A stretch of DNA of 49,321 bases from Zygnema cylindricum. Lineage: Eukaryota > Streptophyta > Zygnematophyceae > Zygnematales > Zygnemataceae. The notes beneath the pieces were generated by a model, which was given only the letters and a program-made list of their open reading frames with translations, was not told the origin of the DNA and did not search any database. Where the stretch lies: the NCBI GenBank assembly GCA_037447655.1, contig JBBHKE010002980.1:187152-236472 (forward strand), read 5' to 3'. The translations under genes and the position numbers were made by a program. Positions 9,763 through 22,835 of the stretch are shown here, piece by piece (the stretch's first letter is position 1; the number at the start of each line of letters is the position of its first letter).

Positions 9763-10261
9763 CCTCTCCCTCTCCCTCTCCCTCTCTCTCTCTCTCTCTC
9801 GCCCTCTCCCTCTCTCTCTTTCGTTTTCATTCATCTCCTCCTACTCTCCTCCCCCCTCCCAACCCTGACCCTCTCCACTCCCCCCCTGCCACGTGTCCAC
9901 GCAGGTGGAGAACGAGCGCGTGCTTCTGATTGGGCAGCCTGGCCGGACCACACGTGTGCCTCTGCCTAAAGCCTGCCACGTGGCAGGCCTCCAGGCTCGC
10001 CTGCGCTGCGGCCTCCTCACGGTGACGCTGCCGCGGACAACGCCCTCGAGGGAGCTTCGTGACGTCACGCTCTCAGGGGAGGAGGATGCTGACGTGGCAG
10101 TGGGCAGTGCTGACGTGGCGGAGACTAGTGCGGACGCGCCAGAGGAGAAGGGTGGCGTGGAAGTGGGGAAGGGAGAGGTGGGAGGGGAAGAGAAGGAGGG
10201 GAAAAGGACGGAGGGAGGGGAGGAGGAGAGGGATTGGTGGAAGGATGGGCCGAAGGCTTAA
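9148..10261 (+). CDS. Small heat-shock protein (HSP20 / alpha-crystallin family), probably plastid-targeted
   Basis: Three exons: 9148-9358, 9488-9690 and 9905-10261, with GT-AG introns and phases 1 and 0, giving 256 residues. Residues 1-45 (MAALSLASPSFLSSGVERLR onward) are Ser/Ala/Arg-rich with almost no acidic residues, like a chloroplast transit peptide. The alpha-crystallin domain spans about 112-182: GYQVEEREDGWILRFELPGL, then VNDVKVQVENERVLLIG, then LQARLRCGLLTVTLPR, which matches the family G-V-L-T-V-x-x-P motif. It would be an ATP-independent holdase that keeps unfolding proteins soluble in heat. The C-terminal 70 residues are an unusual Glu/Gly/Lys-rich tail ending in a Trp-Trp-containing segment. 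Read straight through, the first intron stays open, so an unspliced reading would wrongly give a 273-residue protein. A heat-shock element lies upstream. Confidence 0.9.
9699..9815. repeat. (CT)n microsatellite in intron 2 of the heat-shock gene
   Basis: Nearly pure CTCTCT with interspersed CTCCCT units. It fills most of intron 2 (9691-9904) and stays open in all frames, which creates spurious Ser/Leu reading frames. Confidence 0.9.
9971..9988. promoter_or_regulatory. 18-bp palindrome with a CACGTG core inside exon 3
   Basis: GCCTGCCACGTGGCAGGC is a perfect palindrome with a G-box core. Related TGCCACGTGGC sites occur at 9339, 9469, 9545 and 9887, and CACACGTGTG at 9949. The function is unknown; see the finding on G-box repetition. 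Confidence 0.4.
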
Positions 10262-10564
10262 AGTGCGATCGACTGTTTTTCGGGTTTTTGGGAATGGGAT
10301 TTGAAGGATCGAGTATTTTTTTTATTACCATTCTAATTTCTGGTTGGAGTAGGGGGAAGTTTATTGGGGTCAGGAATGCGGGATATTTTCTGTAAGATGG
10401 CAAATTGTTATATCTTCCCCATTTTCTTATTTTTTTTCCGGTTTAGTTGAGAAAAATATGGAGTGGTAGTAAGTTGATTAGAGGGAGAAGGAGAGGGAAA
10501 AGAAAAGGACAAGGAAGGATTTGCCCTTTGTGTGCAACTTGTGCATACATTTTTTTTGTGAATT

Positions 10565-10570
10565 AATAAA
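10565..10570 (+). terminator. Poly(A) signal candidate of the heat-shock gene
   Basis: AATAAA lies about 300 bp after the stop codon, preceded by a T-rich stretch. It is a reasonable 3' end for the transcript. Confidence 0.45.
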
Positions 10571-12946
10571 AGTTGAAAGTGTTAAATGATGTGCTGTCGG
10601 ATTGAATCTCTTTCTCTCTCTCCCTCCCGCTTTGTCTCTATCTCCCTCGTTCTCCCTCTATCTTTCCGCGTCTATATTTTTTTGGAGGGAGAGTGAGGAG
10701 ATTGGGAGAAATAAGTGCAGGAAAAAATGGAGGGACAGTTTTTTGAATACGGGGAAAGGGAGATGTCCATGGGGGTAAAAGTTAAAGAGGGCGGGGAAGA
10801 AGCTTAAGTGGGACAGGAAAGTTATCGAGAGGAGGAAAGAGTGATTAAAACGATGAAGTAGAGGGAAAATCTGAAGAGGGAGAGGAAAAAAAGATAAGTG
10901 AGAGCCCGTTTATCTAAGCTGAGGGCAAAAGAAAAAAGAAATTTGTTTTAAAGGAAGATGTGCATTGACTATGCCAAGTTCGAATTTAGACATCAACATT
11001 TGTTAACTAAAAAGGTGATAACAGTGATAAATTGACACCGACTTTTTAAGGGAAACACGCGATACATTTGTCAAAATTGAATTTAATTTCTATAATTAGT
11101 AAAATTTAACAATGATAAATATGATTATCAATTGATTGGCCGTGTCCCCATGTAATTGTTGCTTAGCGAGCTTGTGGTTTGTTCTGCTTTTTTGCAGTTG
11201 TTTTGAGATTTCTTGTTCTTAGTTTGGATTTATCCTTAAATGTCTTTGTGTTTCCCTTGGTATTCTGGTTTGGCGTTGTGTTTCTGTCCCGTCATATTAT
11301 TTTCCACTTTTTCCGGTATTCAGATGCATCGCAGTCACGCCATATCTATTCTAAATGCCCATCGTGGCCTTGTCCAAACAGTCGAAGTTTTGTCACATTA
11401 TATCCTATAAGCATAAAGTCATTAACAAAATGTATTTTATTGGAGATCAATCTAAAAAACAACATCCTTGCAATTCTTTTCACAATGAAGCCAAAGGATT
11501 GCCTCTTATGCACAAATTTCTGTTGAAAAAATATAGAAATATGTCTGCTGCAATGTGATGTCAACTGATTGTCAACTCTCCCTCATATGACGTGTGACTT
11601 CTCTGTTTTTGACCGTCACACAATATACTTTGGATTCGACAGTTAATATTGCCTTAATTGGCATGTCTTGATTTTTCCATTCCCCGTTCCTTCATTGATT
11701 AACAAATAACAGATTGAATTAAAAAGCATGATGGTAAACCATCTGAGTCCAAGGGTACAAAAGGGGTGGCATGGCCAAGACTGTAAATATAGTCTTCAAG
11801 TTGTAGATCAAAAGTGCCAAAACAGGTTCAAACGCTTTATCTTACAAGCCCGTACTACACGCAGATTCTCGAGGCATAATTTTTTAAGTATAATATGTGT
11901 GAAATACGAGGTTACCAGATATAGAATTTGCAAATGTTTTGACACTTTTGATCTATGCTTCCTTTAAGCTATATGAATCCTTTTCTTGGGAAATTTCAAT
12001 ACATTTTCATAGAAGCATGAGAATGTGCCACACTAAAAATCTCTATTAGCATTAACAATTAATCGTATAATGACTGTTTTGGTGTGAATAACTCTATTTC
12101 TAGCCCAAATGATGTGGACTATTGTGAACCGGCAAAAAAATTAGCACTAAAAGAAAAAACAATTAGAATTAGTAACGCTATTTTGTGGTCAGAGCCTCGA
12201 ACAAAACAAAAAAATACATTTTTTTTTCCAAACATCCATAAATCTCAATTTGTAATTCCCAATACCATACATACAAGAGGATATCATGTCAACTAACAAA
12301 GGGTCAGATGGGCGCCGAACCGTCTTACAGATTGAAAAATAACGACAAATATCACTCACTACAACTCAATGTACATTCTAAAAGCTGAAAAAAGAATTTT
12401 GAAACTTAACAAAAAAAAAATAAGAATCTGATATCATCGAGAACTCGGCGAGTATAGGTGCTACTAACGGAAAATGAGAAAGAAGACTGAAGAATTCGGT
12501 CGATACAAACTAAAAAACCCTCAAGCCTCCACGTGTTGCAGATAAATGCTTTGCAAAATGTTGCAACACACGTGCCTGTGAGTCAAAATAATTAGCCCTT
12601 AACTTACACCACTCTGACTGCCTCAAGAAAAAAAAATGATCTTGACCACAAGCAAAAAAGTCAAACTGACCTGTGAAGCAAGGAAACTGAAACAGTGTCG
12701 CGACCGAAAAACCTAGTTGCTGTTAATCTTCGATTGCTGCGATTGTAAAACAGTCAAAAAATTTGTTGAGTTTCCCTCCTTGGTCAACTTGATGAGCTCT
12801 ACGGCCATAGACAGTGGAATGAAAACGGTAGGAGACTCTTCCGTTACCAATTGACATGCACTATACAAGGATTTTCCCGGAAGTTTGGGAGGTGCCAAAA
12901 GGGCAGTAATTTCCAGAGACAGTAATATGAAATCCAGACGTGCACC
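10571..12946. other. Intergenic region between two convergent genes
   Basis: AT-rich with purine-rich patches (10700-10930). Short frames at 11179-11526, 11728-11967 and 12084-12296 show no domain and no splice support. The part next to 12947 probably contains the 3' untranslated region of the aminotransferase gene. Confidence 0.45.
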
Positions 12947-15900
12947 TTAGCCACAACTGCAAACCGTCAAAGGACGAACCTTGTTGCTAGGAAGTGGGAG
13001 ATCATCAGATTTACGTTTTTTGCTCCTTGATTCCCAAAAAGTGGTTAACCGTGCCACAGCAACTTTCAAGTGCTCCGGCATCATAGAGGCATAGCACACT
13101 CTGAAAAAGCCCGGTTCACCATAGTGACAAGCCTCACCTGAAGAAAGAATATCACAAACAGCCCACAGTTCAGGAATTACTGAATTTGAGTTCGAATATG
13201 AGTTTCCAGTCTCACTAGCTTTGATGCTACCAGCAGACTATGATTGTGACATGCGGTATGAAGACATACAGAATAAATTTTAGCATAAAACTGCCAGATA
13301 TGCTCATCACGCAAGCTTAATACACTCTGTCAAAGTGAAGATACCAAAGTGGCGCCCTCCTGCTGAAAAAATAACAAGTGTAGGACATATGCGCATCAAA
13401 TTAAAGAAGAGCCAACAAAAGCCAGAAAATTGTTTTAAAAACTTTCTCTTAAGATGTGTTATAATCAATTTATGCAGATGGACCAGCACTAGCAATAAAA
13501 AATCCACTACAGTAGCACATGAATAGTCTCGATTTGAGCCAATGCAATGAACTAGTGACGTTCCAATAACAACACAATGTTTTTTCTCAGGCTCCAAACC
13601 AGAGGTCGCAATGATATCGGGGCTAAGTGAAGATAACAAATGGCCTGAAAAATTGGGGTCCAGCTATCGCCAGCCCAATATGGACAAAGACTTAAACATA
13701 ACAATCAGTGAATGAAAAGGTTTACAAGTGTCCCTTGTATGACATCACCACTAGTTTAATTAACGTTTAATGCATTGAACATGCTAGCCCAAACATTCAC
13801 AAGAACAATTGTTGTTGATACAAAGGAAATCTAAGTTAGTGTAACTTGCAATTTCCTGCTAGAAACTTCCTGCATCGATTGACTGTAATGAGCTCGAAGC
13901 CCTAATTAAGCAACCGTAACAGCCACCCTGTTCAACCCCAAGCCGGTTCCAAAGTATTATGTTGCGTTCTCACGATTTATTTTTTAGCAACTAGTTTTTC
14001 AGAGATTTGAACTCCGCGTAATAATATTTCCAAAAAAGGAGTTTGAAGCTTTCAATTGGCAGAGTGTATTGTTGTCATAAGGCAAACTGACGTGTAATCT
14101 CCCATTTTGAACTTTTGTCAGAGAACAAGGTTAAAAAAGTTCGACTCGATCATACCCTGTTTATTAAAAGTTTATAGGGCTGGCGTTACAGTGGACAAAA
14201 TCTGTGAATCCTGCTTTCTCACGGGTAAAGCAGGACATACCTACCTGCCTTAATGCTGATCAATTCTCAGATATAAGCAGGTTACGAGTTACACCTATTT
14301 TTTTTGTATTGCCTCACATCGATAGTAAGTGCTGAAACCACAATTGTTTAGAGACACCTTCACCAACTGATGCAACAAAACAATCCAGAAACTAGGGCAA
14401 ACACCAACATCAAGAGCAATGCAATAACAAAAAGAATAAGCTATATATCAGCTAAAACACCAATACGGCCATCTAATATTATTCAGGGAGATGATAAAAT
14501 CAGAGTGCAGGGACTTCTTCTTGCAAGCCAACATAAACACAGACCTGGAGTGACCACCAGTTTGCATTTGTCGAGTATTTCTCTCCACAAAATGTTTTCC
14601 GCTTCAAATGTCGGCTGGTTATACACAATTAGACCACCAAAAAAAAAAACGTTTTAGATTCTAGACAGACAGCAAACATACTTCATTTTTGAATGCTCAA
14701 ACCAGCGCCAGAACGGACACGACCAAGAAGGACACTTTTATGGAGTAAAAATATAAGTTTGGTGGATATTATGGAAATGCAGTAGCCTCTTGTCCTGTTG
14801 AGACCCAGCAATCATAAGAACCGTACCACCTAACCACTTCAACCAAACATAAACAACAGTGTCTGGCACTAGAAAGAAAGGCGCATCCCTGTTATATCTA
14901 TCCAAAACCTGATTATAAATTCCTGCGGTCTGCCACTTGTACACTCGACAATTAAGCCTTAACAAATTTTGTTCAGTCTTATCCCCACTACTGAATGGAG
15001 AATGACAAGCTTACCTCTGGCAACAATGCCCTAAGATCCAGCCAGCAAAACATTGCAGCACACGCAGGCATATACGGCATATTTGCAGCTTCAAAGGCCG
15101 AAGTCAACAATTCATACGAGGTTTTCAACCGCCTGTAAAAACAGAAAAAAAGGAGGCCAACCTCTCAACGTCCATCTTGCAAGCAAAAGGTATAAAGGTA
15201 AATCCTGTGCTTGCCAAAGCTCTTGATAAAACTTTTATTCTACATGTAGATCAGGAACAAAGTGCTTTCATATCAACCATTATCAAAACTGCTGCATACT
15301 ATGGATGAGAGAGTCTGCCATTAGCTAACCAAAGGGATACAATCCAGGTAATCCAAGTACCAGAAGGAAAAAATGATATTAAAAAGCACCTATCAACCAT
15401 CAATGGTGTGCAGGGAAAAGAAGAGGGATGAATTTCCTAATTGCTGCAAAACCTCTAAGAGGCAACTAACGGCCTTCACCAAGGAACCCAATGGGCTGAA
15501 AATAACCTGTTGTTTTCTTGCACATATATATCAACAAAAGTACTATCTTCCAGCATCATGGACAGCGCATGTTGAGTATCGTTCGACACAGCTGCAAACA
15601 TTCCCATGTTTTGCCAGAACTGCAAAAAAAAACCACAGCAAAAGTGGTCGGTCTTTGCATACTGATCCACTCTATAGATGTCCAAAGGCTGTTAACTGTG
15701 AGAAAACACTTAACTGCGTTTGACAATTGGCTTTTCAGTGCTCTAACGGGTGGAATTCTGCTGTGATAAATTTAAAACAACACAATTAACAAAAAACATT
15801 GTTTTATTCTTTGAACCAACCAAGCATGCGAAAGATAATGTGCCAACAATATAAACGATGTCTCTCAACAACCAACCAACTGATGATGAACACCTATAAC

Positions 15901-18900
15901 TTGCCCAGGCAGTCTACGGATCATACAATCGCACAAAGGTCCCATCAGATTCATTGAGGCATGCGGTCTATATCTTTATCAATTGATGTGCCTTCATATT
16001 CCCTGAAAGTAAGCCCCATTTGCCTCCCCTGTTGCAAAAGAGAATGTGCGTCACCATATTGCTTGTGAAATTTCTATACGGTACACCGCCCGTCGCTCTT
16101 AGAGTTAATTTATTAGCATTTTCACTTTTAATATAATTGAGTACACGTACTTATGTTTTACCACATGGCTCATCATAGGCCAATTATTTATAATTTTGGA
16201 TCAAAAAAACAGTTGGTGAATAAGAGTGATTAACTATAAGAGCGACGGGCAATGTAGCAAACTCTGGTTCAAGGCTATGTGCAGAGAGGCATCTATATTT
16301 TTTTGAAAGCCAATGCAAAGCCTTCCAGAATGAGAAGCATCGCACCTCCAGCAGGTCCTTATTTTTTGTATGCAAACATCCGACTCGAAAGCCATTCATT
16401 CCAAAATCTTTGCTCATTCCATATGCTGTATGGACTCGCTCAGCCACAACAGACTCTGAAAGAAGTCCTTCTGTGACAGAGTGGGTCGCCACTTGCTCCA
16501 TACTCACAAATTCGTCTGCAGATATCCTACATATGCCTCCCAAACACACAAGGCGATGTCAGGATATAGACGTTTTACTGCACATTACGTTAAAGAAAGA
16601 GTAGAAAGACACGAACTGCATGATGTGACTATGCCATTCCCTCCGGCTTTCAGCAATAGCTGCCCTCGGACGTGCCAACCCTTTTTCAAGTATGCAAAAT
16701 TAAGTGTCAAATAAAAGAAGAAAGAAGGAAAAGAAGAACGACGGACAATATAATTTTGGTAAGATTCTCCTCGACAAGAATGAGACGCGATGCAACTAAA
16801 AGGTGGATAAGCCAGCGCAATATTCCAGCTATAAATTCTTACCCAAACTTTGAATTAGCATATATCTCGTCAGAAAGTACATGCAGTCCCCTTTTCAATG
16901 CCCACAACAAGAGCTCCTGCAGACGCAAAATGTTCAAACGGAGTGAAGAAATAGGGCTTTCCTCTTCAGACACTACCTTCCACCTGTAGCTTACCTAAAC
17001 TCAATAAAAAAACCATGAGGAAATCCATCGCAAGCCTATACCAGAAACTGAAATCTAACCTCTGAGAGCACAAAAACATTTCACAACTGAAAAATACATT
17101 TTCATTCTTGAAAACTGTGGAAGTTCCCATAACTAATAAAGAATACATGCCAAGAAAGAAATTTGTCCACAAAAAGAAAAAGACATTTCGACAAATCTGC
17201 AAGTCCAACAATGCTGTTCCTCTATTCATAACCAGTAAACGATATTGCTGCATCACAGATAGAAAGGAAATCACAAAAGAAGATTCTTCACCTGATGGTG
17301 TGAAAAGTGCAAGAATGGCTTCATAAAGCAACAGCAAGTATGCCAAAGGACATTATGGACATAAAACAAACATTTTCGCATTGGTGTACAGTTTCTACTG
17401 AATGAAATGCTCCCCAGGGCATCTGAAGTAAACCCGATACATTGCGTGCATTGAATCATACCTCCAACCATACATGAACAGCTAACGATAACAACTTCAC
17501 ACTACTTTGATTATTGAAGGCTTTTTCTAGGAATTATACGCCAGAGACCTTTGAAGATCCATGTCAACCAAACATGGTACACAAATGCCAAGTGCCAAAC
17601 TACTGTAGCAACAGTATTTGAACTACGAACAATAATTTTCTGAATATTCAATGGACATTTTTGGGAAAAACTCAAAATGAAAAAAAAAAAAATAGTTGGT
17701 TCAAATGAACGAAACAGAAACTTCTTGCGTCAGCCGCAATTTACAACAGCCCAAAGACTTGACACATCTTTTAGGTTTTTGTTTATAGAACATTAAAGTA
17801 GAATGAAATGCTGTAAACTAGTGTTTTTTATATGTATTTTACGTGTATTTTATAGATCACATTTTCGTACTTTATCTGTAAGCATACTTTACTTATTTTA
17901 AGTGTATTCTTTGTATGCATTACATGTATCTTTTATATACTATCTATGATTTTGTATACTTACATGTAATATACGGATAACTAAAGGTCAACTCACAAAA
18001 AAATGCTTTTGCTTTGTTCATTTAGTCAATGATGGATTGCCCGTCACTTCAAATCAACGGCTAAAAGAAAATAATTTTGAACCGCCAACTGCTATTCAAG
18101 TACTGTATTATTACGGTACAGCAAAAAACAATCAAACAATTCTACTTTGGACTCACTTTAACATATCCAAAGAATGTCAATCAGATTCTGAACATAAGTT
18201 ACACAGCATCATATTGCAATACAATACAGGGACCTTACCTTTAATGTTGCTTCTGGATAAAGTGTTCCCAACGGATTTCCAGGATTTGTAAGTAGCAACA
18301 CTCGAGCACGAACCCCTCGTTTTTCAGCAAGCATAAAAGCGGTCTCCATTTCTTCCGCAGTAGGAATGTAAGTCTGAGTGTCCTGAGGTTGAACAGGTAT
18401 TGGAATAACTTCATTCTGCATGAAGGAAAATGCAAGCTTGTCACCAAAACGTCGCACATGCTTTGTGCGTAACTCGGAATTGACAACAAGAAATAATGGG
18501 CGAGATTGAAAAGAAAAGCTCACTCGAATTGCCATGTCGTTGTCAAATGCCGGAAAGTATGGAGCCGGAATGAGGCAACCATCTCCAGGATCACACGTTG
18601 CAAAGAAGAAAAGGTCCAGGACCCTGTCGACCATATAGAAGCAGTATCATTCACTATGCTATGCTCCAAGCAATTGCTTGAAAACCCGCCCACAACAATA
18701 TCAAATATCTCTACCACGGTTCTCGAATGCATAAAAGGTCTCTAAAAAAATCAATGCTAAAAGAAATATGTACATCAAGTTGACTCGATGCAAAATTACA
18801 ATGCATAGATACAGTTACGACACGAGATAGGGAAACAATGCAATAACACACTCAACAGTAAGGAAAGCTTACGCTGTGACTCCACTTGAGATGCATATGT

Positions 18901-20154
18901 GAGCAGGATCGACCTGCATACAAATTGCCCGCGATCAATCCAATGCAAACATGGACCTCTACATTGCAAAAAGGGGATGTCTGAAATATTCAACAACAGA
19001 ATGATAACACGAAGTCAAGCAGATGGACATGAATGTCACAGACGATTTATAGCAGGGCAATATTTAGACTAGGCACTTCAACAAAAGAACAGTTGTATAA
19101 TCCATCACGCCAGGTCATACAGAAAAACTCATTGTACTTTTTTCATGTGATAAATGAAGGTGTGCAGCTTCAAAAACCAACCTTCACCCCCATGAAAGTT
19201 CTTTCCATCATCTTCGCGAGAGCTGAACGAAGCTTGTCCCCTCCTCGAAAATTTCCATACAATCCAACATCAGCTGGCACTTCACGACACATCCTGCAAG
19301 CTTAAATTCACTGTTCAATGCCATTCATGTGAATTTGAGAGGAACTTTGATTCGGAATTTCATGTAGTCAAAACTTATCTGACTCCTGAAAAATTCTCAG
19401 CATTCACTAGCAAAAATGGATAAACAACCTTTTGTCGTATAAACTAAATTTTCTGTAAAAGGATAAGATGTACGTTTTTCTGTGTGCTTTCCACCCTGAA
19501 GCTAGTAGACTGTTGCTTTTCTGTTCTTTTCATGCAAGCTTCAGACAATTGACTTAGTGCAGACAACTTCAAAATTCTCTTAACATTTTATGAACTTGAA
19601 GAAGGACCCCAAGAAACAAGTTAATTCTCTGACTGAAGCGAACACCGCAAACTTAAGTGACCTTTCTGTAGCATCCTACGAGATAACTTACCGAATCTTG
19701 TCGTGAATCAAATCAAAAGTGAGAACACTTTCTGCTGTGGCCATCTGCACAAGGAATAAAAAAATACAGATATTAAATTGCAAAGCACGGAGGCCCGTTT
19801 GACAAACTTTGAAAAATAATCCCAGAATAAATGGTGAATTAGGGTTAGAGAAGAACACAATCGAAGACATTGACATTCAAAAAAAAATAAAAAAAATGTT
19901 ACAGGATGCGATAGAAACGCCAGCTTTTAGTCAAAGTAAATCAAAATTAACGTTTGGCTCACCAGAAAATACCCGTTCTCATTCTTTGGAGACCAAGAAT
20001 TTTTTTTGGCTTCATTTACTGCCTGGATATATGGAGAAAAGGGCACCAGAGCTCGACTTCCCCTGCAAGAAATGCCTCCAGAAAAAGTTTCGGAGCCATT
20101 ATCAGTTCTGCCATGGCTTGCACTGTCGAGAATCTGGATCTCCTTCTCATCCAT
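12947..20154 (-). CDS. ACC-synthase-like PLP-dependent aminotransferase (fold type I), 12 exons
   Basis: Exons run 20154-19963, 19744-19692, 19293-19182, 18913-18873, 18623-18524, 18415-18239, 16916-16843, 16526-16346, 15619-15507, 15132-15015, 14614-14545 and 13137-12947. All introns are GT-AG and all phases agree, giving 473 residues. ATG 20154 has an in-frame TAG nine bases upstream. Hallmarks in order: ENGYFLMATAESVLTFDLI (ACC synthase has xxLAENxL), TCDPGDGCLIPAPYFPAFD at 142-160, LLLTNPGNPLGT at 206-217, LSDEIYA at 239-245, YGMSKDFGMNGFRVG at 285-299 with the PLP-binding Lys289, and EPGFFRVCYAS with substrate-carboxylate Arg423. The active-site tyrosine of true ACC synthases (in DYHGL) aligns with Phe97 (NFRGG), so the enzyme could be a transaminase rather than an ethylene-pathway ACC synthase. 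Introns range from about 100 to 1300 bp. Confidence 0.94.
16084..16254. mobile_element. MITE family G in intron 8 of the aminotransferase gene
   Basis: 171 bp with inverted ends CACCGCCCGTCGCTCTTA and TAAGAGCGACGGGCAATG, TA on both sides, and no coding capacity. It lies inside the intron 15620-16345, away from both splice sites. The CACCG start and TA duplication place it near families A and D. Confidence 0.82.
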
Positions 20155-20709
20155 TACGGCCTATGGTGACCTTTCGTTTAAAGGCAATGCTCTTGTGGAA
20201 AGGGAAAGCTGAAGCAAGGTTGCACCACACTACCCGTTACAAAGCACCAATTAAGTCGGACGTTGGTGTTTGAAAAGGGAGCTGCTGTATCGACGGGGCC
20301 AGTTGCAATACTAGACGCGTGACGAGAGATTTTCACCTCCTGGTTTTGTGGAGAGCATCCTAACCGTCGAATTCCATTAGTTTGCCGTGAATATATTTTC
20401 AATTATCCATCAGTTGGGGTACTTTCGCATGTGCTAAAGTTACAGTTATTTTCTGTCGTTTTCCTCCATAGAAGTCCCATTCGTACGGATTTGGACTTTT
20501 TCCCGAAAACTACGTAGTCATAGTTGTTCAAAACGTATTTTACGCACGTTTCGAACGCGCGTACAATACGTAGAAACTGGAGAGGTCGATTTGAAAAAAA
20601 CGTTAATGATTTTTTCCGTACAAATCCGTACATTTAAAAAATTGAATTGAACATGTACCGCAGTTTGTACGCTTTCCGTTAAATGAGCGGCGAAAAACAA
20701 TATGTAATT
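20155..20709. other. Upstream region of the aminotransferase gene
   Basis: It contains the 5' leader and promoter of the minus-strand gene, but no clear TATA box could be assigned. The segment 20540-20645 resembles 23935-24065 in direct orientation (shared word GTACAATACGTAGAAACTGG), so it belongs at least partly to repeat DNA flanking the foldback. Confidence 0.4.
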
Positions 20710-20758
20710 AAATTAGGGAATTGCTAATCGCAGAGATGATTTTTGCTGCGCGCAGGTA

Positions 20759-22085
20759 CACCGCGCATCGTTATTAGTGTCAAAGTTTAAATAGTGTGGA
20801 AGTAAATATACCGTCATTGACGCTAATTAAGAATTAAAAAAAAAAAAAAAAAGGTGTATTCTAATTTCGGCGTTTATGCTAATTTGGGAACAGCAAAAAA
20901 AAGAAATATTCGCTGTACGATTACATACATTAATATATGTATCCGTACTAAATATTGAAAATCGTACGCCGTCGTGAAATTAAAATATCCGTACATGTAA
21001 GACTAATGCTGCGGCCCCATGTAGCTGTAACTTAGCGTACTTACTTTGTATTTTAGCGCGGATCCGGCGGACCTGGATTTCAAGTGTCTCTATGTGTTCA
21101 TTCGAAATTATTACTTAAGTTTGTGACAATTGTATACGTCGACAACGCCCGTGACGGCTGTCACCGTGTACAATTTGTGATGACGCACCATATTTTCTTG
21201 AAACTTTTTGAAGCGTCGCAAGACACATCGTAATTTTTGAAACGATTTGCGGATTTGGTATGTCGCATGTCTTTGCGAGACATCGTTGACGTACAGCCTT
21301 GCACCCGTGCCTGTGCAAAATGCCTTGACGTAAACCTCTCCCGTCCGGCCGCCATTACTTCGCAGATTTTTCACGTTCGCAGACTTTTCAACTTTGCGTG
21401 AAATGACACTGCAACGTCGAGACCCCTGCAAAAAAAAAACCGTACAACATGCAAGCCGACAAAATCAAACAAACCCTGTACTTTTTTTCGTCGTCAAAAC
21501 TTCTAAAATCTTTTCACACGTGGGAATATATTTTCAGATTGGTGTAGACGGATTTGCTTAGCTTAAAACACAGTGCCGATGTGTTTTATGATAAGCTTGA
21601 AAATGACGTGACAGTGGGTCGAAAAACCGCAAGACGACAAAATTTCGTACATCCTAAATTTAAGAATGACGCAAATTGTACTTTACAAATTTGCGATTTC
21701 TTCGTACGGTCGCAACTTAGGCAGTACGGCGCTAAGTTATAAAGGAAAACGACAGAAAAAAACCTGAACTTAGCCACATGGGGCCGCAGCCTAATTTACG
21801 TGTCAGAACAATCCCGTTTTTCTAGCGCACGATCCTATGCGTGCGCGTCTGATTTAACTCATTTTTTGTAAAATTTTCACTTGAAAAGGTACATTTGTGT
21901 ACGGTTTGACATCGACCGTACACCACACTACTTAGATATTATTGTAATTCGTCCTTTACGCTATTTTGTACGGTACCTTAATTAACATCAAGGAAAAAAT
22001 AAAATCATGTATCCTATTTGAGGAAAAAAATCAAAATTTTAAGAACCCAAATTAGTGTCGTTGACACTAATAACGATGCGCGGTG
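20759..22085. mobile_element. Family D element, copy 1 (contains a family B element)
   Basis: 1327 bp with identical 25-bp inverted ends beginning CACCGCGCATCGTTATTAG, TA on both sides. A 785-bp family B element sits inside it. Without that, the length is about 540 bp, matching copy 2 at 22836-23353 in size and internal words (GTACACCACACTA, ATCGTACGCCGTCG). No transposase frame is present. Confidence 0.85.
21007..21791. mobile_element. Harbinger-like element, family B, copy 2
   Basis: 785 bp with ends TGCTGCGGCCCCATGT and ACATGGGGCCGCAGCC, TAA on both sides (21004-21006 and 21792-21794). It is the uninterrupted reference for the copy at 3164-6872. It is nested in a family D element and has no coding capacity; the minus-strand frames at 21111-21431 are parts of the repeat. 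Confidence 0.87.
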
Positions 22086-22835
22086 TAGTTGTCAGAAATT
22101 GTACATTTGAAGTACAGTTTCGTACAAGCTACGTACCTTTGATTTTAGATTTGACGGTCAATCCATCGAACAACTTTGACTGGCGAAATATTGTAACGAC
22201 TGTTAAAAAACTGTCGCGCTTGCGAACGTCGACCGTCATAAAAAATAAACAATTCACACGGCCGGCGCAGGTTTACTATAACAAAACTGCGGCAGCCACA
22301 TATAAATATAATGGCTGCGCGCAGGTAGTTCACACTGACATTTGACTTGGACGATGACACAAATTAAAGGACAACGTACAACATGTATGAACTCGCACGA
22401 AACGAAATAAACTTAGTACAAAATAAAAAAAGCGTACCCGCTTTTAAATATCGATGAAACTAAAATGACGCGTCGTCACGCGCGACCAAATGAAGTCGAA
22501 CTATTTACGAATCAACACCTCTACAAAACGTATTTCAAGGGTTCAGCATCCCGGTTCGCGAGAAGATTTCATTTTTGCGAAATGTGTGTGAACTACCTGC
22601 GCGCAGCCATTTTATTCATATGTGGCTGCCGCAGTTTTGTTACAGTAAACCTGCGCCGGCCGTGTGAATTGTTTATTTTTTATGACGGTCGACGTTCGCA
22701 AGCGCGACAGTTTTTTAACCGCCGTTACAATATTTCGCCAGTCAAAGTTGTTCGATGGATTGACCGTCAAATCTAAAATCAAAGGTACGTAGCTTGTACG
22801 AAACTGTACGTCAAATGTACAATTTCTGACAACTA

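Noticed and set aside
9148-9969. Single 273-codon frame across the heat-shock gene
   Set aside because: It reads through two introns. Splicing at 9358/9488 and 9690/9905 gives the alpha-crystallin domain, while the unspliced frame runs into CT repeats.
12713-12898. Minus-strand frame starting MAPPKLPGKSLYSACQL, as a last exon of the aminotransferase
   Set aside because: Joining it would need an intron of about 23 bp, and the previous exon already ends in a stop at 12947 in the expected phase. It probably lies in the 3' untranslated region.
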